In this document: piece by piece, positions 1 through 4,980 of the stretch | Layout of the letters: each line of letters starts with the position of its first letter | Position numbering within the stretch: position 1 is the stretch's first letter | Virus record (IMG/VR): IMGVR_UViG_3300030329_000695 | Span: 1 to 28,458 of that record | Length of the DNA: 28,458 bases | DNA from: a virus | Strand: one strand, 5' to 3' | Made by a program: the position numbers and the translations under genes | Notes under the pieces: model-generated | The model's database searches: none | What the model was told of the DNA's origin: nothing | The model's input: only the letters and a program-made list of their open reading frames with translations

Positions 1-20
1 AATCTTAGGTTTTATACCAC

Positions 21-45
21 AATATCCACATCAAATATGGATATT
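21..45. promoter_or_regulatory. Operator-like inverted repeat upstream of the HTH gene
   Basis: AATATCCA (21-28) and TGGATATT (38-45) form a perfect 8-bp inverted repeat with a 9-bp spacer. The right half lies within a second, tighter dyad, AAATAT-GG-ATATTT (33-46). The same core (ATAT-CC/GG-ATAT) occurs at 65-74, 3725-3736, 4263-4274 and 4823-4834, three of these next to good promoters. A binding site for a phage regulator is the simplest reading, and the HTH protein encoded at 83 is the obvious candidate. The assignment of protein to site is inference. Confidence 0.55.
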
Positions 46-48
46 TAC

Positions 49-76
49 TTGTCAAATTGGTAATTATCCATATAAG
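49..76 (+). promoter_or_regulatory. Sigma70-type promoter for the HTH gene, likely leaderless
   Basis: TTGTCA (49-54) and TATAAG (71-76) are separated by 16 bp. A start site 6-8 bp after the -10 box would fall on or next to the ATG at 83, so the mRNA would have little or no 5' leader. In agreement, no Shine-Dalgarno sequence precedes that ATG. A copy of the dyad motif (TATCCATATA, 65-74) overlaps the -10 box and another lies just upstream of the -35 box, which suggests autoregulation. Lambda cI from PRM is a known leaderless precedent. Confidence 0.5.
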
Positions 77-82
77 AAAATC

Positions 83-280
83 ATGCAATTAGAAACATTT
101 AGAAAATCAAAAAATCTATCACATAAAAAGCTAGCTGAATTTTTAGGAATTAAAGGCACATCTCCTGGATCAACAGTATTTCGTTGGTGCAATAAGGAGA
201 GAATACCTAGACCAGAGTTTATGAAACTGATCTCCCAAAAGACAAAAGGAAAAGTCAAACCTTCTAGCTTTTATGAGTAG
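83..280 (+). CDS. Small Cro/XRE-type helix-turn-helix regulator
   Basis: This 65-residue protein is Cro-sized. Residues 1-21 (FRKSKNLSHKKLAEFLGI region) look like the first helices of an XRE/Cro HTH. Residues 29-40 (GSTVFRWCNKER) fit a recognition helix with the S-x-V-x-R-W pattern common in phage Cro-like proteins, and the rest is a short basic tail. It probably binds DNA and regulates early transcription. Dyad motifs flank its own promoter and recur at two promoters near 3.7 and 4.3 kb, so it may control those too. No Shine-Dalgarno precedes the start, and the promoter position suggests a leaderless message. Its stop overlaps the next start by 8 nt. The fold is fairly clear; the target sites are inferred. 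Confidence 0.7.
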   Translation: MQLETFRKSKNLSHKKLAEFLGIKGTSPGSTVFRWCNKERIPRPEFMKLISQKTKGKVKPSSFYE

Positions 281-560
281 AAAGAAAAAGAAACTAACAG
301 GAACCATTGATGATTATCCGTTTGTTGAAGTTAAGTGGCTTGATTGTTTGGCTAGCAACGAGTGGATGTCAATCTCTAAAGCAATACGAATTAAACCCGC
401 TGTCTGCTATAGTAAAGGTTATCAATTACTCAAAACAAGAGAAAAAATCACAATCTTTGCCGACTATTCCATAGATGATGATGGAACGCTTGAAGTAGGA
501 AATCTAAATACAATTCCTGGTGCTTGGGTTCAAGAGGTTACGGAGATAGTGATTAAATGA
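273..560 (+). CDS. Conserved phage hypothetical protein (YPxVEVxWxDC type)
   Basis: This 95-residue protein has the pattern D-Y-P-F-V-E-V-K-W-L-D-C near residue 14, a middle 'ISKAIRIKPAVCYSKGYQLL' type segment, and a C-terminal 'TIPGAWVQEV' stretch. I recognise this as a widespread small phage protein of unknown function (a region near W-x-D-C, then a G-Y-L/Q-L-x-K core, then I-P-x-x-x-x-x-E-I). No catalytic motif or membrane segment is visible. It starts inside the HTH gene (8-nt overlap) and ends in a 4-nt ATGA overlap with the methyltransferase, so all three are probably translated from one message. Function unknown. Confidence 0.7.
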   Translation: MSRKKKKLTGTIDDYPFVEVKWLDCLASNEWMSISKAIRIKPAVCYSKGYQLLKTREKITIFADYSIDDDGTLEVGNLNTIPGAWVQEVTEIVIK

Positions 561-1093
561 AAACAAGCTCTGCTTTAGCTTATGTTGGACACAACTCAAA
601 AGGAAATAGGGTAAAAAATGACTTTTATCCAACTCCTCCAGAGGCGACTCAATCTTTATTAGATAGAGAAAATTTTAATGGAAATATTTGGGAATGCGCT
701 TGCGGGGATGGCTCTATGTCTAAAGTTATGATTGATAAAGGTTATGAAGTTTATAGCTCTGATTTAATAGATAGAGGTTATGGGGAAACTGGTATTGATT
801 TTTTAAAATCTGATAAAAAGTTTGATAACATTATTACAAATCCACCATTTAATCTTTCAACTGAATTTACAATAAGAGCGTTAAAACAAGCCAATAATCA
901 AGTGGCTATGCTTAATAAATTATCTTTTTTAGAAGGATTAAAAAGAAAAGAATTGGTTTTTTTTCAAAAAAAATTAAAAAAAATTTGGATATTTTCTAGA
1001 AGAATTAAATTTGGTGGAAATGGATTAATGGCTTTTGCCTGGTTTATTTTTGATAAAAATTATAACGGATTACCCGAGGTTGATTGGATATGA
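557..1093 (+). CDS. SAM-dependent DNA methyltransferase, adenine-N6 type
   Basis: This 178-residue protein carries three hallmarks. DFYPTPPEAT (22-31) is a substrate-side motif usual in small phage methyltransferases. IWECACGDGSMS (44-55) is SAM-binding motif I with E46 and the G-D-G turn. NPPF (95-98) is catalytic motif IV, the N/D-PP-Y/F signature of amino-methyltransferases. It probably methylates adenines in phage DNA to evade restriction or regulate packaging; no cognate endonuclease is adjacent, so it looks like an orphan phage enzyme. The segment at 957-983 contains three 8-nt homopolymers (T, A, A), but the reading frame continues with family-like residues (FSRRIKFGG), so I see no frameshift. 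It overlaps both neighbours by 4 nt. Confidence 0.85.
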   Translation: MKTSSALAYVGHNSKGNRVKNDFYPTPPEATQSLLDRENFNGNIWECACGDGSMSKVMIDKGYEVYSSDLIDRGYGETGIDFLKSDKKFDNIITNPPFNLSTEFTIRALKQANNQVAMLNKLSFLEGLKRKELVFFQKKLKKIWIFSRRIKFGGNGLMAFAWFIFDKNYNGLPEVDWI

Positions 1094-1350
1094 AATATTT
1101 ATTTTTATTTATTGTTGTAGCTTTAATTTTATTTCCAAAGGAAACACAAAATCAAACAATAGATATTTATAAGGTTGAGTGGGATAAATTTTGTAAAACT
1201 TATATGAAGTGGGTTAATAAATATCCAAAAGCTCTAAGTGCTGGTTGTTGCGATATAGATCATCCAAGTAATGATATTTTAAAGGAAGGTTGGGAAGGAG
1301 AGAGTTTATTGCTTTGTGGTTATTGCGATGGGGAGTTTTGTTATGGCTGA
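1090..1350 (+). CDS. Small exported or membrane-anchored protein
   Basis: I take the ATG at 1090 (ATGA overlap with the methyltransferase stop); an in-frame ATG at 1084 would only add M-D. Of 86 residues, 3-17 are strongly hydrophobic (YLFLFIVVALILF), giving a signal peptide or N-terminal anchor. The remainder is soluble with paired cysteines (a CC pair and C-x-x-C-x-x-x-x-C near the end) that could form disulfides or bind metal. There is no lipobox. I do not recognise the family. Location in the envelope is inferred from the hydrophobic N-terminus. Confidence 0.6.
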   Translation: MKYLFLFIVVALILFPKETQNQTIDIYKVEWDKFCKTYMKWVNKYPKALSAGCCDIDHPSNDILKEGWEGESLLLCGYCDGEFCYG

Positions 1351-1567
1351 TATTTTAGATAAAAAAGATCAAGAAATTAAAAAACTTAATGAAGCTAATA
1401 AAAGATTAGTTGAAGAAAACTCTAACTTTCAAATAATTAGCAAGTCTCATAAGGAACTAAATGGGGATTTGCAAAAGAAGTTATCTGCTGCCGAATTTAG
1501 AATTAAGGAATTAGAAGTTAAATTAAAAGAACAACTTAATCAATTTAGGAATAAGGGAGAGCTTTAA
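1343..1567 (+). CDS. Small coiled-coil protein
   Basis: I choose the ATG at 1343 because GGGGAG lies 8 nt upstream; the ATG at 1316 in the same frame has no comparable site. The 74-residue product is almost entirely heptad-like and charged (KKDQEIKKLNEANKRLVEEN region, then LQKKLSAAEFRIKELEVKLKEQL), so it should form a coiled coil. No membrane segment or known motif is visible. It overlaps the upstream gene by 8 nt and shares one base with the following microprotein start (TAATG). Because it is immediately followed by a single-span membrane peptide, the pair resembles a two-component spanin or membrane-scaffold arrangement, but that is speculation. Confidence 0.6.
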   Translation: MADILDKKDQEIKKLNEANKRLVEENSNFQIISKSHKELNGDLQKKLSAAEFRIKELEVKLKEQLNQFRNKGEL

Positions 1568-1650
1568 TGGATAAAATTTTTATCATTATCTTTTCTGGTT
1601 TATCTTTCATAGTTTTTTTATCAATTTATATGCTGGTGGTTAATGGCTAG
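1567..1650 (+). CDS. 27-residue single-span membrane microprotein
   Basis: ATG 1567 to TAG 1650 encodes M-D-K-I followed by about 20 hydrophobic residues (IFIIIFSGLSFIVFLSIYML) and V-V-N-G. GGGAGAG lies 5-6 nt upstream of the ATG. The start overlaps the previous stop (TAATG) and the next gene starts 8 nt before this stop, so it fits exactly into the operon and without it an 75-nt gap would be left in an otherwise overlapping operon. It is probably a membrane peptide. Similar tiny membrane proteins in phages can act as holin-like, toxin-like or inhibitor peptides; nothing here decides between them. Confidence 0.55.
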   Translation: MDKIFIIIFSGLSFIVFLSIYMLVVNG

Positions 1651-2029
1651 GGATATTTATTATAAGGATGTAAAGTTTTCAGCTTATTCTTTATGGCATA
1701 GAGCTTTACCGCAAAAGCTCGGAATGATTGACATTGATGGATGCGGAACTTGTTTAAAATGTAAAACTCCTTTGTATCTAGCTGAAACTGCTTTTGACGT
1801 TGGACAAACTTATAAAACAACTACAACTACAAAGAAATTAGCCGAATTAGCTGGTCTGCCAAGTTTCCTGGTTTTTTATAAGGTTGATGGCTCGTCTATT
1901 ACGTCATTTAGAATTAAGCAGCTAACACCTTATAAGTCTGAGGAAATGTTTATGATGCCGGATGGTTGGTTGCAAGTGATGCAATTACTCCAGGAACGGC
2001 ACGATTTAATTTGTGAGGGGAAGAGATGA
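1643..2029 (+). CDS. Phage protein with CxxC zinc-ribbon-like motif, nuclease-like pattern
   Basis: The product has 128 residues. Residues 29-42 hold D-I-D-G-C-G-T-C-L-K-C, a cluster of cysteines that could bind zinc, followed by P-L-Y-L-A-E-T-A and then a conserved-looking K-L-A-E-L-A-G-L-P-S-F-L-V-F-Y-K-V segment. The order D...E-x-A...K with a following helix and strand recalls a degenerate PD-(D/E)XK/VRR-type fold seen in small phage proteins, but the catalytic ExK is not intact. It could be a non-catalytic nucleic-acid binding protein. The gene sits between a membrane microprotein and the replication-type HTH protein, overlapping both. Confidence 0.6.
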   Translation: MARDIYYKDVKFSAYSLWHRALPQKLGMIDIDGCGTCLKCKTPLYLAETAFDVGQTYKTTTTTKKLAELAGLPSFLVFYKVDGSSITSFRIKQLTPYKSEEMFMMPDGWLQVMQLLQERHDLICEGKR

Positions 2030-2601
2030 GTTTATATTTCGTTGGCGATATAAATATCCTGGCTGATAAACGTCTTAGTTCCATAGATGTTAGGGTTTAT
2101 TTTGCGCTAGTCTCATTTATGAATAAGGCGGATGGTAAATGTTACCCAAGATATGCCACAATTCAAAAGCGAACTGGGTTATCAAGACGTTCCATACAAA
2201 GATCAGTTAAACACCTTGCCAAGCTAAAGTTGATTAGTACGAAACGGCTAAGTTCTAGCAATTTATACCTATTAACACGGCAGAAAATATTACAAGAAAA
2301 CATACAGAAAAGAGTGAGGAGACTCGTTGGCTCTTCTGATGAGCCAAATAGTCGTATATTAATAAAACCATCTTACTTAACTAAGAATAGGTTTAATAAT
2401 AGGAATAACTATAATAGAGCATCTTCCTACACCCCAGTTGCTAAACATTCTATAGAATATGAAGGGGAAACATACATAGAATGTGGAAAAGAGGGTCATT
2501 ATATTGAATATAGAAACAAAAAAGGGAATTTAATCCGCAAACATACATTTAAAAAGGATGAGCCAATAAAAAAGTTTAGTGCCATCGAGAAGGTGGCATG
2601 A
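2026..2601 (+). CDS. Winged-HTH protein, replication-initiator-like (HTH_36 type)
   Basis: The product has 191 residues. Residues 14-75 fit an HTH_36 winged helix: a helix beginning LSSIDVRVYFALVSF, the signature C-Y-P-R-Y-A-T-I-Q, then T-G-L-S-R-R-S-I-Q-R-S-V-K-H-L as recognition helix and L-I-S-T-K-R as the wing. This domain is typical of phage O-type replication initiators and plasmid Rep proteins. The C-terminal half is basic, Asn-rich and contains an E-C-G-K-E-G-H-Y-I-E-Y segment without a known motif. No helicase or primase is present in the window. A strong GAGGGGAAG precedes the ATG, which overlaps the previous stop by 4 nt. Role in replication is inferred from the domain type. Confidence 0.7.
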   Translation: MSLYFVGDINILADKRLSSIDVRVYFALVSFMNKADGKCYPRYATIQKRTGLSRRSIQRSVKHLAKLKLISTKRLSSSNLYLLTRQKILQENIQKRVRRLVGSSDEPNSRILIKPSYLTKNRFNNRNNYNRASSYTPVAKHSIEYEGETYIECGKEGHYIEYRNKKGNLIRKHTFKKDEPIKKFSAIEKVA

Positions 2602-3005
2602 AGTTAAGAGCTGGAAAGATAATAGAAATCTTTGAGGTTGCTGGTACAACTGAACGTTTAATGCCTGGTTTAAACGCTATAAAACCTAAAACTCCTAAAA
2701 TGTATGATATTTTAAAGATGAGCCATGATCCAAAGGATCTTGGGTTTTGGCAGAAAAAGGGTTTAAAACTTAGAGCAAACTCAAAGCAAATAGCTTGCTG
2801 GGAATTAGCCATAGACTTATTAGGAAAAGCTAAACCTAACGATAGGAAGTTGATTTGGAAGAGAGCAAGACGTTATTCCTGGGTTGCTCTTGCTAGGATG
2901 TTTGGTTGTCATAGAGTTACAATCAAAAGACGATATAAACAAGCTATTTTAGATTTAGAGTTTAACCTAGATAAATCTTTACTAGACAGAATTGATTTAA
3001 TTTAA
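2598..3005 (+). CDS. DUF6362-like phage DNA-binding protein
   Basis: The product has 135 residues. The order E-R-L-M-P-G-L (19-25), a central 'W/F-L-x-L-R-A-x-S' segment, then W-E-L-A-I-D-L-L and R-K-L-I-W-K-R-A-R-R-Y-S-W-V-A-L-A-R-M-F-G-C-H-R-V-T-I-K-R-R is the layout of DUF6362 phage proteins. The last part is a helix-turn-helix (S-W-x-x-L-A-x-x-x-G-C-H-R-x-T-I-K-R). It probably binds DNA. Its position just before the HGG protein and the small terminase matches where this family is often seen in phages. AAGGTGG precedes the ATG, which overlaps the upstream stop by 4 nt. Confidence 0.7.
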   Translation: MKLRAGKIIEIFEVAGTTERLMPGLNAIKPKTPKMYDILKMSHDPKDLGFWQKKGLKLRANSKQIACWELAIDLLGKAKPNDRKLIWKRARRYSWVALARMFGCHRVTIKRRYKQAILDLEFNLDKSLLDRIDLI

Positions 3006-3023
3006 TAATAGGAACTATATACT

Positions 3024-3305
3024 GTGGTTGGTAGACCCTTAAAAAAAATACAATGCGAGAGTTACACAAGGGGAAGTAAATTTACAAAACAATGTCTCTG
3101 CAAAGGTTATTTTCAAAAAACTTCAGGTAAGTATCGCTGCAAGTTTCACGGAGGTTTTTCTACTGGACCAACATCACTTGAAGGCAGAATAAAGGCATTA
3201 AGGAATTTAAAATTTTTAAAGAACAAAACTGAAGAAGAAATACAACAATGGATCAAAAGCAAAATAAACGAAGTCTCATACCGGAAGAAACCCTCAACAA
3301 AATAA
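3024..3305 (+). CDS. HGG-motif phage protein with possible zinc site
   Basis: The product has 93 residues starting at GTG 3024; TAGGAA lies about 9 nt upstream. Cysteines C11, C24 and C26 and then Y-R-C-K-F-H-G-G-F-S-T-G-P-T-S-L-E-G-R form the C...C...C-x-x-H-G-G-x-S-T-G-P-x-T-x-E-G-R signature seen in many small phage proteins that lie just before the terminase genes. Cysteines and histidine may bind zinc. The family function is not established; proximity to packaging genes suggests a role in DNA handling. The 3' end overlaps the small terminase gene by 58 nt. Confidence 0.75.
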   Translation: MVGRPLKKIQCESYTRGSKFTKQCLCKGYFQKTSGKYRCKFHGGFSTGPTSLEGRIKALRNLKFLKNKTEEEIQQWIKSKINEVSYRKKPSTK

Positions 3306-3718
3306 TAGAACGAATTGAATTAGGAGAACCATTAACTAAAATTTGTAAGGATAAGTCAATGCCATCTTTATCTGTATTTTATAGATATATGAGAAATGAC
3401 GAGAAATTACAAAACAAGATCCGACAAGCAAGAGAAACTGGTTGCTTTACCATTATTGACAAAATTAACGAAGAATTAGAAACACCCCAAGACAATCAAC
3501 ATATGATGTGGGTAAGGGAAAAATTAGCGATGAGCCGCTGGCTCGCTTCTAAACTGGCTTCTGGTGTATTTGGCGATAAAATTAAGCAAGAGGTTAAGCA
3601 AGATACAAAATTAATCATTCAATGGGATATTCCTGAAAATGAGAACAATCTTATTCAAGCTAAAGAAATTGTGGAAGAAGTACCTAAAACACCTATACAA
3701 GAGCTATCAAATAAATAG
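3248..3718 (+). CDS. terS: Probable terminase small subunit
   Basis: The product has 156 residues. The N-terminal half has a small-terminase HTH pattern: E-E-T-L-N-K-I-I-E-R-I-E-L-G-E-P-L-T-K-I-C-K, then M-P-S-L-S-V-F-Y-R-Y-M as recognition helix. A central helical part follows, with M-M-W-V-R-E-K-L-A-M-S-R-W-L-A-S-K-L (oligomerisation) and F-G-D-K-I-K-Q-E-V. The R-W-x-x-x-K-x...Y/F-G-x-K pattern is common in small terminases of this type (Terminase_5/P22-like). It would recognise the packaging site and activate the large subunit. It overlaps the upstream gene by 58 nt and has no strong ribosome site, so translation is probably coupled. Unusually, about 1.57 kb with small genes separates it from the large subunit. 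Confidence 0.7.
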   Translation: MDQKQNKRSLIPEETLNKIIERIELGEPLTKICKDKSMPSLSVFYRYMRNDEKLQNKIRQARETGCFTIIDKINEELETPQDNQHMMWVREKLAMSRWLASKLASGVFGDKIKQEVKQDTKLIIQWDIPENENNLIQAKEIVEEVPKTPIQELSNK

Positions 3719-3724
3719 TTGACG

Positions 3725-3771
3725 TATATCCATATTAGGTGTTGACAGATTGTCAATCTTAATGATATAAG
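3725..3771 (+). promoter_or_regulatory. Promoter with upstream dyad and overlapping palindrome
   Basis: TTGACA (3742-3747) and TATAAG (3766-3771) are 18 bp apart and form a good sigma70-type promoter 20 bp before the ribosome site of the 3792 gene. The dyad motif TATAT-CC-ATATT (3725-3736) ends 5 bp before the -35 box. The -35 box itself is half of a palindrome, TTGACA-GAT-TGTCAA (3742-3756), a second likely protein-binding site. The arrangement resembles the promoters at 4264-4308 and 34-76. Either repression or activation is possible; an activator bound at the dyad would sit immediately upstream of the -35 box. Confidence 0.65.
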
Positions 3772-3791
3772 CAAATCATTAGGAGGTACTT

Positions 3792-3980
3792 ATGAAAAAA
3801 ACAAAAGTACAATATAAGATAACTGCTTTGGTTGATTTGTTTTATACTACTGGAGCTGTTAAAATCGAGAAGGTTGCTGAGCTTGGAAAGTTAGCAGACA
3901 CAAAACAAAGTTTGCTTAATGAGTTTCCTTTCGCTTACAACTTTAATATCTCTACTGATAGAGTGGAGGTGTCTCAATGA
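3792..3980 (+). CDS. Small hypothetical protein, first gene of cassette 1
   Basis: The product has 62 residues, with a near-perfect AGGAGGT 5-6 nt before the ATG. Mixed composition, no membrane segment, no signal peptide, no recognised domain. The layout (VQYKITALVDLFYTTGAVKIEKVAELG then LLNEFPFAYNFNISTDRVEV) suggests a small alpha/beta fold. It lies directly behind its own promoter and its stop overlaps the start of the next gene (ATGA), so both are co-transcribed and end at the terminator at 4171. I do not recognise the family. Confidence 0.65.
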   Translation: MKKTKVQYKITALVDLFYTTGAVKIEKVAELGKLADTKQSLLNEFPFAYNFNISTDRVEVSQ

Positions 3981-4156
3981 CAGATAAATCTAATAAATTA
4001 GTACAAGCAACAAACATATTAGAAATGGTTTTGTCAGGTGCTAGTGATTTAACTGATGAAATTACAAAACAAAACCTAAAAGATGAAGATTATAAAAGAA
4101 TAAAAAGACATATTAAAATTGGTTATAAATTTTTAAAGGAATATTACAAAAGATAA
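3977..4156 (+). CDS. Small hypothetical helical protein (59 residues), second gene of cassette 1
   Basis: ATG 3977 overlaps the previous stop (ATGA) and has GGAGGT 7 nt upstream, a strong start. The 59-residue product begins MTDKSNKLVQATNILEMVLS, then a short acidic helix (LTDEITKQNLKDEDY) and a lysine/tyrosine-rich C-terminal helix (RIKRHIKIGYKFLKEYYKR). It is helical and basic at the end, so nucleic-acid or protein binding is possible. The stop at 4156 lies 14 nt before a rho-independent terminator, completing a promoter-two genes-terminator unit. No family recognised. Confidence 0.65.
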   Translation: MTDKSNKLVQATNILEMVLSGASDLTDEITKQNLKDEDYKRIKRHIKIGYKFLKEYYKR

Positions 4157-4170
4157 TTAAAAGATAATTA

Positions 4171-4206
4171 ACCCCAGTTGAGTTTAACGCTTACTGGGGT
4201 TTTTTA
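4171..4206 (+). terminator. Rho-independent terminator of cassette 1
   Basis: ACCCCAGT (4171-4178) pairs perfectly with ACTGGGGT (4193-4200) across a 14-nt loop and is followed directly by a T run (4200-4206). It ends the transcript that starts near 3780, so the two small genes form their own transcription unit. Confidence 0.9.
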
Positions 4207-4262
4207 TTAGCATAAAAAACAATTAAAAAGGTTATTTTATTAGCTAAAATAAAAATATGTAT

Positions 4263-4308
4263 TTATCCATATTTAAGGTTGACAAACGAGCAACGTCTAT
4301 GTTATTGA
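4263..4308 (+). promoter_or_regulatory. Promoter of cassette 2 with the shared upstream dyad
   Basis: TTGACA (4279-4284) is a consensus -35 box; the -10 box is weaker, TATTGA (4303-4308, 18-bp spacer) or TTATTG (17-bp spacer). The dyad core TATCCATATT (4264-4273) ends 5 bp before the -35 box, exactly as at 3727-3736 before 3742. A weak -10 next to a consensus upstream element would suit activation by a bound regulator. Confidence 0.6.
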
Positions 4309-4337
4309 TCCTTATTAACTAAATAAGGAGCAATAAA

Positions 4338-4613
4338 ATGAAACAATATAAAATATGGAATGACGTTTATGCGCCAAGTTATAAGAGTGGTAGAGCTTAC
4401 GGAACAAACGAGACAACACACACAACTATATATATTGGCACAAGTTCAAAAAATAGTTTTGAATTTTTAAAGCATAAAACAAAACACACAGAGCAAAAAG
4501 ATGGAACTAGATTGTATGAGTTTTTTGTAGATGGTGTTTGTGTTAAGTCTGCAACGTACAATCCAAAAAATAAAACTTGTATAGCTGCAACACATACAAA
4601 AGAATTAAATTAA
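4338..4613 (+). CDS. Small hypothetical protein of cassette 2
   Basis: The product has 91 residues, with AAGGAG 8 nt before the ATG. Sequence is Thr/Lys/Tyr-rich, with N-E-T-T-H-T-T-I-Y-I-G-T-S-S-K-N-S-F-E-F and E-F-F-V-D-G-V-C-V-K-S-A-T-Y-N-P; a mostly beta structure is likely. No signal peptide, membrane span or known motif. It is a single-gene transcription unit with its own promoter (4279) and terminator (4629), inserted between the two terminase genes. This is a moron-like layout; function unknown. Confidence 0.65.
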   Translation: MKQYKIWNDVYAPSYKSGRAYGTNETTHTTIYIGTSSKNSFEFLKHKTKHTEQKDGTRLYEFFVDGVCVKSATYNPKNKTCIAATHTKELN

Positions 4614-4628
4614 TAATAAAATCAATTA

Positions 4629-4662
4629 ACCTGGGAGAGAGTGATCTCTCCTGGGTTTTTTT
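4629..4662 (+). terminator. Rho-independent terminator of cassette 2
   Basis: CCTGGGAGAGA (4630-4640) pairs with TCTCTCCTGGG (4645-4655) through G-U wobbles and a GTGA tetraloop, followed by seven T residues (4656-4662). It closes the 4338-4613 unit and separates it from the structured region downstream. Confidence 0.9.
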
Positions 4663-4691
4663 ATGCCTATCATATTGGTTGAGCTATCTGG

Positions 4692-4800
4692 TTGGAGTGG
4701 GTGGATTGTTCGTATCTGTATGCGAGTGGCACGCTCTCGCACCCGCGTTATGCAGTTCTGGTAGTGTGAGCTATACCGGATTACACTTGGACCACTCTAA
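4692..4800 (+). ncRNA. GC-rich foldable segment: candidate structured RNA or packaging site
   Basis: Positions 4681-4800 contain 62 G+C in 120 by hand count, far above the surrounding AT-rich sequence. TTGGAGTGG (4692-4700) pairs with CCACTCTAA (4792-4800) as a 9-bp stem with one G-U. Inside, TGCGAG/CTCGCA (4721-4726/4736-4741) makes a 6-bp hairpin, and AGTGTGA/TTACACT (4763-4769/4781-4787) makes a 7-bp hairpin with one G-U. That is a branched fold. It does not fit a tRNA (no TTC-loop arm next to the closing stem). No convincing protein is encoded here. It could be a small RNA, a leader element, or a DNA site (cos/pac) recognised by the terminases that flank it. Strand and existence as a transcript are not established. 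Confidence 0.35.
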
Positions 4801-4980
4801 AATTATTGAATAAGTATTGATGTATATGGATATTCTGTAGGTATTGTACCTAAGACCCATTAAAAACGTAGAAAAAAAGTTAGTTTTCAGTTTGCAAGAC
4901 CCCCATATACACCAAAAACGAGGCGCATAAATTATAAATATATATATCGGGACTTCAAGACACAAACACACACAAACACT
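4801..4980. other. Non-coding stretch before the 4981 gene: dyad, direct repeats, AT run
   Basis: No gene is supported here. It holds another copy of the regulatory dyad (TATAT-GG-ATATT, 4823-4834) without an obvious TTGACA at the usual distance. It also holds a pair of related direct repeats: AAGACCCAT...AAAAACG (4852-4868) and AAGACCCCCAT...AAAAACG (4896-4920). An alternating A/T run (4928-4947) is followed by CGGGAC. The start of the late (packaging and head) operon must lie here or upstream because two terminators precede it, but I cannot assign a confident -35/-10 pair. A phage-specific promoter is possible. Confidence 0.4.

Noticed and set aside
957-983. Frameshift at three 8-nt homopolymer runs in the methyltransferase
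   Set aside because: The frame stays open and downstream residues (FSRRIKFGG, AFAWFIFDK) fit the family, so the runs look harmless.
4692-4800. tRNA gene
   Set aside because: No T-arm with a TTC-type loop next to the closing stem, wrong length, and no D-arm/anticodon layout on either strand.
4577-4813. 78-residue open frame on the + strand
   Set aside because: It runs through the rho-independent terminator at 4629-4662 and the foldable GC-rich island, has no ribosome site, and overlaps the 4338 gene out of frame.
4844-4872. Sigma70 promoter starting with TTGTAC
   Set aside because: No acceptable -10 box at 16-18 bp.
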